This document shows positions 56,020 through 64,000 of a DNA stretch of 64,000 nt, piece after piece (within the stretch, counting starts at the first letter, position 1; each line of letters starts with the position of its first letter). The position numbers were made by a program, and so were the translations under genes. The notes under the pieces are model-generated. The model was not told the origin of the DNA, made no database searches, and saw only the letters and a list, made by a program, of their open reading frames with translations. Source of the DNA: Aristolochia californica (lineage: Eukaryota; Streptophyta; Magnoliopsida; Piperales; Aristolochiaceae); contig JARWKL010000011.1 in the NCBI GenBank assembly GCA_029961685.1, positions 8,126,723 to 8,190,722 on the forward strand, in the 5' to 3' direction.

Positions 56020-56578
56020 ATTTACCACCTAGGGGTATCCTTTTGGCTAGTATTCTCAAACAAACAAGAAATTCAATCAATAAAACATTTTTGTTACCCG
56101 AGGGATTCGACAAGGTTTGTCTTACCTTCAGTCAACTGAGTTTGTTGGAGAAGCACATGGAGATCACTTATAGAGGAGATGGTAGAAGGCATGATGGAAG
56201 ATGAGCCTTCTGCGAATGATAGATTTACCACATCCTTTCGGCTGGTATTTTCAAACAAACAAGAAATTTAATCGAAAAAAACTTTTATGTTAGCCAAGGA
56301 ATTCTGCAAGGCTTGTCTTACCTTCACAGGAAGCCACAGATTCGGATGTTAAGGAATGAAACGATGACGAAACTTGTGAGAGCCATTTCAGAGCAAAAAA
56401 ATCTCAAGAAATTTGAGTGTAATACTGGGCAATAAGAGAAAATGACCAATAAAATCAAAAAAGGAATTCCAACTATAAAAAAAAGAAACATCAATATGAG
56501 AAAAGTAAAATAATGGGTTTCTGGAATCTTCAAAGCCATACTGCGAGTCCTAAAAATCAATGCTCTACTCTGATACTA
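56020..56578 (-). mobile_element. Non-autonomous element interior, right part (leader)
   Basis: Continues 51031-51895 after the nested insertion. It carries two roughly 190-bp tandem copies of a unit with TTTGGCTRGTATTYTCAAAC and CAAGGYTTGTCTTACCTTCA; a partial further copy lies at 51820-51895. It ends with a primer-site complement (CTCTACTCTGATACTA). Confidence 0.7.
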
Positions 56579-56740
56579 TGTTGATTTTTCTGGAATCCAT
56601 GGATTTAGGTCATAGAGGAAAAAAAAAGACCCATTGGGAGGAAACGGGAGGAAGAAGAGGTTATGTACTTGTGTCCAAACCCTCCCTCACACCCCTCCCC
56701 TCCTCCGAAGCTCAATTTATAGATTAATAAAACTATAATA
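56579..56740 (-). repeat. 5' LTR fragment (30320/43921-type)
   Basis: TGTTGATTTTTCTGG, GGATTTAGGTCATAGAGG and CCCATTGGGAGG blocks match in reverse the end of the LTR 46394-46627. The U3 side resembles 43264-43625 and is cut off by the segmental duplication near 56760. Confidence 0.7.
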
Positions 56741-57017
56741 TGAGTTAATAAAACAAATGATGTGGCTTTGTAAAAAAAAAAAAAAAAAAAAACTTCTACT
56801 ACTAACCAGGATTATCATTCCCTAACCACTTTAAATTTGCCTCTTTCTTTTTCTTTTTATTAGTAAACATTTTATCATTATTTTTATTTGATACTTGAAA
56901 TCATGGACATTAACTATGTGAGGTAGCCCTATAGATATGTGCTTTGATTTCCATAGAGTGTATGTTAGGTGTCATTTTACGGTCTCTAGTTCTTTGTCCT
57001 TCTTACATCATTCATCT

Positions 57018-57538
57018 GAAATACATATAGGGGGGTTAGTCAGCAAAATGGAATTTTGAAGTTTATGTTCATCTCCAACATGAAGATCATGTCAGTCATG
57101 TACATGAACTTCAACTTCGCACTTGGTGTTAGTGTTGACGACTTCATGTACACTGGAAAACAATTTCCAGTGTATAGTGCCATTTCAACTTGTCCCAATC
57201 TCACCCTCAATCTCCCAAAAAAGAAAGAAACTTATAAGTAATCTCTCTGAATACTTTCTATACTAGTTTTTATCTCTCATCATTCTCCACCCTTTTTTAT
57301 TAAACTTTTATTTCCCATTCCACATATTTTTTCTAATAATTTCTTGTTTTATTATTACACCTAATTAAAGATGTTTGATGTTTATCTATTTGAGTATCAA
57401 TATTTTCGATTAGTAATAGCTGACGCTAGTTTGGATATTTATCCCCTTCATTAATCATCTTATATTTTCTCTCTGTTCACTGGGTGTGTGGACACCGGTT
57501 ACTTTTCAGCATGCGCACTCGCACTACTACTGGATCTA
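57018..57538. other. Copy-B-specific block
   Basis: Absent from copy A, where flanks join at CATCTCATATTC. Both edges in copy B carry ATCT (57015-57018 and 57537-57540), so a microhomology deletion in copy A is the simplest reading. No terminal inverted repeats. A 61-codon frame (57056-57241) is not recognised. Confidence 0.55.
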
Positions 57539-57791
57539 TTCTCCCTAAGCGTATTGTCTCCGTTAATGGAACTCATTTCAACGTCGAAGATTGGCCTTAT
57601 GAAGTAGTATCAAACAGTAGTGTAGCGGTGAAAGACCTACTCCTATTGAGTATCTGAGCCCGCAGCATGATCTTCTGAACCAAAACGGTAAAACTAGTTA
57701 TCTTTTATTTCTCCGAAATATAATATAAAGCAAACAGTTTTCTTTTATAGCCCAGCACATCGATCATCGATCATCCATGGAAGAACATGTG

Positions 57792-57797
57792 TTTATT
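57792..57797 (-). terminator. Polyadenylation signal of peptide gene B
   Basis: AATAAA on the - strand, at the same relative place as in copy A. Confidence 0.5.
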
Positions 57798-57847
57798 TCT
57801 TCCTTAAAATAAACTGCTACGGCTCTTCAAGTTATTGGTGTAAAAAT

Positions 57848-58208
57848 TCAGCATTTGCAGTGACAGTAATGGAGTCCTCCCATGGTTTTGCATGTGCTGC
57901 TGTTATAATCACGGCATGGGGAGCAATAGTTTACGCACTGCGAGTCCTGGCAATTTGGCATATGATGATCAGCGCAGCATTTTGAACCATCATCATTGAC
58001 GGTGTCGTTTCCTGCATCAAATTAATAGAAATAAATAAGATTCAGGAAAACTAAAAACCAACTTCGATGAGGAAACTCAAAACCCAGAAAGCAGGTATCA
58101 GTTGCTAATGAAAATGAAAGATTAAAGGGAGTTGTGATTACTTGCTGCTGCAAACACAAGCATGACAATCAACAAAGTGGCAAGCATTCCGGCACCAGCT
58201 TTACCCAT
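57848..58208 (-). CDS. Secreted defensin-like cysteine-rich peptide, copy B (two exons)
   Basis: Paralogue of the gene at 23499. Exon 1 is 58142-58208, intron 58012-58141 (130 bp, GT...TGATGCAG), exon 2 57848-58011; 76 residues. All ten cysteines and their spacing are kept. By eye three residues differ from copy A: Ala11 to Thr and Ile19 to Phe in the signal peptide, and Ile49 to Val between the fourth and fifth cysteines. The TATA box (58279-58285) and AATAAA (57792-57797) are conserved, so both copies could be expressed. Secretion and a CS-alpha-beta fold are inferred from the pattern; function is unknown. Confidence 0.82.
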
Positions 58209-58278
58209 CTTGGCCTTCCCTACTCTTTTTTTCTCTTCTTCTTTGTTTCTTAGTGTTTAGATTGCCAGAAGCTTTCAG

Positions 58279-58285
58279 TTTATAT
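58279..58285 (-). promoter_or_regulatory. TATA box of peptide gene B
   Basis: TATATAA on the - strand, 71 bases upstream of the ATG, as in copy A. Confidence 0.6.
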
Positions 58286-58289
58286 AATT

Positions 58290-58763
58290 TCTTGTCATGA
58301 ACTTGAACTTAATTCGGGAATCTTAAGAAGCATGCCAACGATCCAAAACTAGAAGAAAACTCTGGCATGACACGGAAAGAATGAATGGGGAGAGACAATT
58401 TACCTCATTACGGCTAGCTGAAAAAGGAAGACAAGTAATTGATTCACTGGCAAGAGTAAGGTTTCCAAATAAATTTTTTTCCCTTCTATGAACTTTGTTT
58501 GTTGCCGATGGGAGTTCAGATTTGGTAGTACATGTCCTAGCCATGGGGCTCGCCCACTCTAATCATATGGAGAGGCTGGTTAAGACCCCTTACCAATGGC
58601 AACCCCATAACAATAATTTTTGGATAATTTTTGCAGTTCCACGGCAGGTTAAAGACTCTTTAAACCTTTTTATGCTTCTGGGTTTACTTCATTTTGGGTA
58701 AATTATTTTAAAGATTTATGAGATTTCTAGGATTACAATGTGTCTCATGCTATGAAGCACCGG

Positions 58764-58796
<33 letters not shown>

Positions 58797-60974
58797 AATT
58801 ATCCTGAAAATCGAGATATCCTTGCCTACACAAATTTCAAAACACCCAAGTGCACTTATACTCCATTACAAGTCATTAAGAGCTCAAAAAGAAGAGCTTT
58901 CGACAAAGTTTTCACTCAAAGCTCAATTTTTTTGTTCATTTAATTAATTAAAAGTTTAAAATACTTGGTTCTTGATTGGCGGAAGTTTGGTAATGAATTT
59001 TTACATCATGCCCTAATTTTTACATTAAATTTATGATTTAGAAAACTTGCCATATAGCCAGCTTGAGTGGAGTTCTTGAATGTATTTATTTTAATATTGT
59101 ATACATTAGAGCTACTAAATTGTTGGTAGATTCACCTTAGATTTGGGTGTAATCTTGTTCTTATTTTATATGGTAATATCCGCTTATTAAAAGAGAATTT
59201 GTTGTGCATTAACTAGCTAAACAAGTATGTCTTGCATTTGTAAACCAATCAAGACTTGTATAAGCTGATTGGGAGTTGTTAAAAATCCCTTAATTGGGTC
59301 TACGTTTTTGTATTCTTGGGCGTAAATCTCAAGTGTTAGGCTAGTGTTATATACCGTTGGAGGGTTCATGGTTTTAGATTTCATTTGGCTAATTCAATGT
59401 CCACCATTGCTTTTGCCCTTCTGTCATTCACCACCACTTCAAAGTACATTGGATCCTGCTTGGCCTATTTGTTTCTTGTCTTTCAATTTTGTTAACACTA
59501 CCAATGTTGAGAATCAACAAGGAGTGCATAGGTGGCTCTTCAATTTGTTGGCTCGTCTCCTCATCTCTTTTTAAAAAGTTTACTAATTCTTTCTTCAAAC
59601 AATTACTAGCCAAGTGTTTACAAATATAACATTTGTATTTACAATCAATAAAAGTACTCGTGTCCAAGTGAGACTGCTTCTCATCATATTTGGGGTTGTG
59701 GTTCCTATCACCATGCACAATTGAACTTCGAGTGTTTGTCGTATATCTATGAATCCTCCTTCAAATTTATCCTAAATTAATCTATGAGTTTCGTTTTGAG
59801 GGCAAGTAAAGGGCACAAACCAACAATTTCAGTGTGACCTAAGCAAATGTGTCCAATCTCCACATCCAACTATCGAAGAGTTGAGGTAAATCCAAACCAA
59901 GGGTTTGTTGGCCAATAGTCAAGAACCAAGGTTCTCAAATGCAAGATGCATTCTACCTGTAGCTAGATCAACAAGAGAATTGACACAAACATTTCAAGAT
60001 TGTGGTACTTCAACCGTATTGGCTGATAAATCAACGTACCCAGGTTTGGAATCCATGTGTGATACTAGTCTGCATCCTTCAGCATTTTCAATTTGGCAAA
60101 AAAAGACCAGGAATTAACTATGAGTCCTTCCATAAAATTATGGGTCTAGCATTCTAAAATTTTGAATATATCAACATGGGGTTCGAATCCTGTGCACTGG
60201 GTTCGACTCCATTTTCTTCCAATGGTATGTTTTTTTGTGGTTAAGTCCTCCCCTGAGTTTGACTCCTCTAACTTCTACTTCATAATGGGATTGAATCCTT
60301 TGTTTGTGCCAAAAAATTTTGTTAATTGGGTTCGCATCATTAGTACTATTTTTCACCCATATGGGGCCAAACCCTCCCATGGGTTCTTATAGTGTGCTTC
60401 TTAGTATAGGAGTCAAATCCATTTTTGATTCCAAAAGTTAGTGTAACTAGGGCTCTACTTCTTTTTCTTTTATGGTTCCTTTCATCTTTTCATAGTTCCT
60501 TTAGTCTTTGGATTCAGGTTCTGCTCTGTGATGGTTTCAAATCTTACGAAGCGTTCGATGCCAGATTTAATTCTAAAATTTAGTGTAAGTGGAGTTCAAC
60601 TTTTTTTCCTTCCATTTTTCATGTTGATGGGTTCAAACCCATGTATATATTTGAATCCTTTTTCAAAAAAAAATTGGTGGCTCTTTCTTTTCCATGAAAT
60701 TCTCATTCAAGGGTTACTGTAAAATTGTTGATTTTGTTATCATCAAAATTCAAGTTTAAGAGGTGTCTTAAGACTCGTTTTCAAAATTGATGACTTCGAT
60801 GATGGTCATTTTTGTTTCTCCATAGCATTTATAATATCCCACACAGGGTTGGTTGGAAATATGCATGAGAGTGGACCTTGTATGGTACACAAAGTGGGTG
60901 TTATAAAAGGCAAGGGCAAAAGATATAAGAGGGTAATAGAGCTTATGGTTAGTGCATGTCTAAGTTGACTAGTC
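58290..60974. other. Duplicated spacer without recognisable genes (copy B)
   Basis: Counterpart of 23945-26574. Includes the GT/TA microsatellite at 58764-58796. No gene or RNA recognised. Confidence 0.5.
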
Positions 60975-61801
60975 CTAATTAAAAGAGTTTAAGGAAGTAT
61001 GTCTTGGACCTTCTTGAAGAAATGGGAATGATGGGGTGTCACCCAATTGACACACCTATGGATGCCAATATTAAATTATGTGCAAGTTCTGGAGAAGATA
61101 TTGATATTGATAAATATCAAAAAAGTGTGGGCAAACTTATCTACCTCACAGTAACTAGACTAGATATATTATATGTTGTAAGTGTGGTGAGTCATTATAT
61201 GCATAAACCACAACTTACCCATTGGTAAGCCTTGGAGAAGATATTACGATATTTAAAAGGAGCTCTAGGAAGAGGATTACTTTATAAGAAAATGGCAACT
61301 TCAACATAGAAGGTTCTTAGAAGTAGATTGGGCTAGATCACCTAATGACAGGAAGTCCACCTCTGGATATTGCACTCTTTTTGGAGGGAATCTGGTTACA
61401 TGGAGAAGTAAGAAGCAAGAAACAGAATGTGGTTGCAAGATCTAGTGGAAAAGCAAAATACTGGGCTATGACTCACACCGTCAGTGAACTCCTATGGATC
61501 ATGTCCTTTCTTACCAAATTGGGATTCTATAAAGGAGGTTATATGCATCAATTTAGTAATAACCTAGCAGCTATTCATATCACTTCACATCTGGTCTTCC
61601 ATGAAAGGGCAAAACACATTGAGGTGGACTGCCATTTTATATAGGAAAAATTTCAAGCGGGTATAATCTCCCTCAAACATGTTCCATCACAAGAGCACGT
61701 AGTAGATATTCTTACTAAACCAGTTATGTCTATGATCATTTCTTTTATATGTGGAAAATTAGGTATTTATGATGTTTTCTCTCATCTAGAAAGAAGGGGA
61801 G
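60975..61801 (+). pseudogene. 5'-truncated Copia RT/RNase H tail (copy B)
   Basis: Open at 61004-61228 with MDLLEEMGMMGCHPIDTPMD and GKLIYLTVTRLDILYVVSVV (RT end). RNase H follows at 61345-61790 with VTWRSKKQ-type, AIHITSHLVFHERAKHIEVD and DILTKPV blocks, broken by frameshifts and a TAG at about 61642. It is better preserved than copy A. Confidence 0.85.
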
Positions 61802-62166
61802 TGTTGGAAGATGGGTTGAAGCCCACATGTCTAAGAGGTGACATATTGGTAAATAAGAAGACTTCTCATAAATATGGCATGAATATGTAATTACTTGTCT
61901 ATTTATATCCCTTCTCTTGTAATTTTGTAGCCCTAAGGGCAATGCAAAAACTATAAATAGAGGCCCTTGGCTAAGAGGTAGAGCATTAAGTTCTCTCCTC
62001 ACTTCTCAATCTTGTCCAAACTCTCCTCTCTCTACTCTTGGAATCTGATCTCTAAATTCCCTCTCCTTTCTCTCTTCTTCTCTTCTTCCTCTTCTTCCTG
62101 TCCTTCTTCTCCTTGTCCTCTCCCTCTTTGGCTCGAGATCAATATGAATGAGTCATAAATTCTACA
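61802..62166 (+). repeat. 3' LTR of the truncated Copia (copy B)
   Basis: TGTTGGAAGATGGG to ATAAATTCTACA, preceded by purine tract AGAAGGGGAG. It cuts into the gag of the - strand element to its right. Confidence 0.87.
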
Positions 62167-62929
62167 ACAGCCTTTGTAGGTTGTTTGTGCTAGAGTACAA
62201 TTTGACACATTATCCTAAACCTATTTGGCTGAATCCAAGTGGACTACATTATTGGCTACTTGCTCTTCCATATTGTTTATGAGCCAACTAACCACCAATG
62301 TGTCATTTTTAAACCACTTAATGTACGCACTTCTTCTTCATCAATAGGTGGTCCAAGCTTGGTTAGGTGACCTAGTAGGTCTCAAGTAATAAGAAACCTT
62401 TTAATCGATTTGGACCAGGTCAAGTAATTGGGTTGCCCTCTCAATGTTAAGTTGTGGAGCCTAATTAATGCCTTATGTTGAGTCGGAACACGGATCGACC
62501 ACGATATATTGATTGTTGTTTCTTTAAAGGCAGTTTGGGGATTTCACTCTTGTATTGTGGTTGCCTTAATTTTCTCTTTATAATTGGAGGGCCCGCTATT
62601 AGAGTTTTATCATTCATCATTTGAGGAGCATCATAAGTTGCAACCTGAGAGAGGTTAGAGAAAAACACTTGTAAGTGTGTGCGATTTCTCTTTGTAAACT
62701 ATTTCATCTTTATTGTGGATTACTGTAGCAACGGAAGACAGGACGTAGTCTCACCTTGAAGCGAAAATGTTTAAATCTTGTTGTATTTTTGTGTTTGATT
62801 TTCTTTTCTTCCATAATTATTAGTATCACGTGCTTTAGTTTGGAATGAGGGCACCTAATTCCTAACACTCAAGAGTATAATGGTGATCTTGAGGATGCCA
62901 CTTTTAACACCAATATGTTCTTCAACCAT
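62167..62929 (-). pseudogene. Copia gag N-terminus, split by a solo LTR
   Basis: Starts at the ATG at 62929 (MVEEHIGVKSG) and parallels 850-1188 at the other end of the window. The coding strand is interrupted by the solo LTR 62445-62867 and truncated at 62167 by the LTR to its left. Confidence 0.75.
62445..62867 (+). repeat. Solo LTR with perfect target duplication
   Basis: TGTTAAGTTGTGG to GGCACCTAATTCCTAACA, 423 bp, flanked by CTCAA on both sides (62440-62444 and 62868-62872). The uninterrupted site is visible at about 1128-1140 (CCCTCTCAAGGGTATA). It is the LTR of the Tork-type Copia at 14582-19933, in opposite orientation. Confidence 0.95.
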
Positions 62930-63537
62930 TGCAAAAAAAAATTGGTTATGATCTCTTCAACAAATGATGAGAGAATAAGATTCCTTACTTTTAAAGGATG
63001 GAGGAATGATGGTCAAAGGTAATGTCCAAACCTTGGTGAATTAAAAAAAAAAAGATTTCCAAAGAAGCATCAAGGAAGGAAGAAGTATCACAATGATCCA
63101 TATAATCAACTTCTTAAAAACCAACGGATTATCAAGTTTGGATCATAATAAGCACAAGAGAATGGCCTTCTAGTAGAAACAACTTTGCATGCACTTATAG
63201 TAACTCTTCATGCAAACAAATCTCAACATATAACTGATTTCAGCCTAAAACTTGAAAATTGACTGAAAAAATCCTGCCTTTACAAGCTTTTTCCAAAATG
63301 AGAGATATGAATCCCAATACTTTCATAAGGCAAAGGTACTATTCTCTAAATCATCTTCCAGAGACAAAATAAACCGAGAGCATGAAGCCATAAATGAGTA
63401 ATAATAAAAAGAACAATAACTTGTCTCGACAAGCTTCAATCTTGTTTCACAAAGAGCCTTTCATTACTAGCTATGATCATACAAGCTTTAGAGCATGATC
63501 TTGACATGGGGATCATAAATCCAATGCTCTGATTCCA
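62930..63537 (-). other. Leader of the right-edge Copia derivative
   Basis: Matches 1190-1305 and 1990-2470 but lacks the ~690 bp in between. Ends at a decayed primer-site complement (CTCTGATTCCA). Confidence 0.7.
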
Positions 63538-63947
63538 TGTTGAATTAGGATCCCATGATTACAACCTCGAACAAGGTGGTGAGAGAAAGAGAAGAAGAAA
63601 GAGACAGGAGAAGAAGAGAAGAGAAGAAAGGAGAACAATAGAGGAGCTCAACCAAAGGGGGAGAGAGAGAGAGAGCTTGGACAAGGGAGAGAGCTTAGGG
63701 ACGAATTGAGAGAAGGGGAGAGAGACTTGATGCTCTGCCCCAAGCCAAGGGCCTCTATTTATAGTTTTTGAGAGGATGTTACAATGTCTATAATACCCTT
63801 AGGGCAATAAGCTTTACATAAGAAAAGACATAAGTAGAGATGTTCTCCTTGACTAATTACACCCTTATACCATCTTTATGAGATGACACCTTATTTACTA
63901 TCATGCCACCCCTTTTGGATGTTTGGGCTTGAATCCATCTTCTAACA
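63538..63947 (-). repeat. 5' LTR of the right-edge Copia derivative
   Basis: TGTTGAATTAGGATCCC to CATCTTCTAACA, matching 2471-2915. The last 53 bases of the window show nothing recognisable. Confidence 0.82.
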
Positions 63948-64000
63948 AATTTCAACCTCTGCATCAAAACGTCTTGATCTTCTTAATGCTTGATCAATCC

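Larger units (their letters stand above)
56770..62166. repeat. Segmental duplication, copy B
   Basis: Counterpart of 22940-27762. Differences: an extra block 57018-57538, an extra ~30 bp near 60900, and a GT/TA dinucleotide run at 58764-58796 where copy A has only TA. It inserts next to a truncated LTR on the left and ends with the LTR 61802-62166. Confidence 0.88.

Overview
The window is nuclear DNA of a flowering plant, most likely a eudicot. The evidence is a STOP1/STOP2-type zinc-finger gene, an intron-containing defensin-like peptide gene present twice, and AT-rich DNA dominated by plant Copia (Ty1) LTR retrotransposons primed on initiator-Met tRNA. I recognise only three host loci: one STOP1/STOP2-like gene on the + strand (4819-5948) with a single frameshift, and two copies of a 76-residue secreted cysteine-rich peptide gene on the - strand (23499-23861 and 57848-58208). 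Nearly everything else is retrotransposon sequence in several nested layers.

Layout. 1-2.9 kb: Copia deletion derivative (gag joined to an RNase H tail). 3.2-3.6 kb: solo LTR. 3.7-3.9 kb: CACTA-like transposon end. 4.8-5.9 kb: STOP2-like gene. 6.3-7.2 kb: two solo LTRs. 6.8-14.4 kb: old Gypsy-like remnant split by a complete Tork-type Copia (8003-13501, perfect target duplication GAACT). 14.6-19.9 kb: second Tork-type Copia, itself hit by a solo LTR. 20.3-22.9 kb: non-autonomous element. 22.9-27.8 kb: segmental-duplication copy A, with a peptide gene and a 5'-truncated Copia tail. 27.8-36.7 kb: another Copia derivative whose LTR is split by a Copia, whose own LTR is split by a 2.8-kb non-autonomous element. 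36.7-51.9 kb: chain of - strand Copia fragments in which neighbours are separated by single LTRs, containing a second 2.7-kb non-autonomous element (43921-46627) and a 341-bp TRIM (49388-49728). 51.9-56.0 kb: LTR element carrying pieces of host genes. 56.8-62.2 kb: duplication copy B. 62.2-63.9 kb: 5' half of the same Copia family that opens the window, with a solo LTR inside.

The most interesting object is the element at 51896-56019. It has matching LTRs and a perfect 5-bp target duplication (ATTTA), but its interior, read on the - strand, carries recognisable fragments of a UBP16-type ubiquitin protease, a plant beta-galactosidase and a vacuolar H+-pyrophosphatase, between a gag-like start and a possible Gypsy chromodomain tail. 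It looks like a gene-capturing non-autonomous LTR retrotransposon.

The host genes do not form an operon or pathway. STOP-family factors act in acid and aluminium tolerance. The duplicated peptide genes encode small secreted defensin-fold proteins whose role cannot be told from sequence. All identifications come from reading translations by eye; no database search was run.
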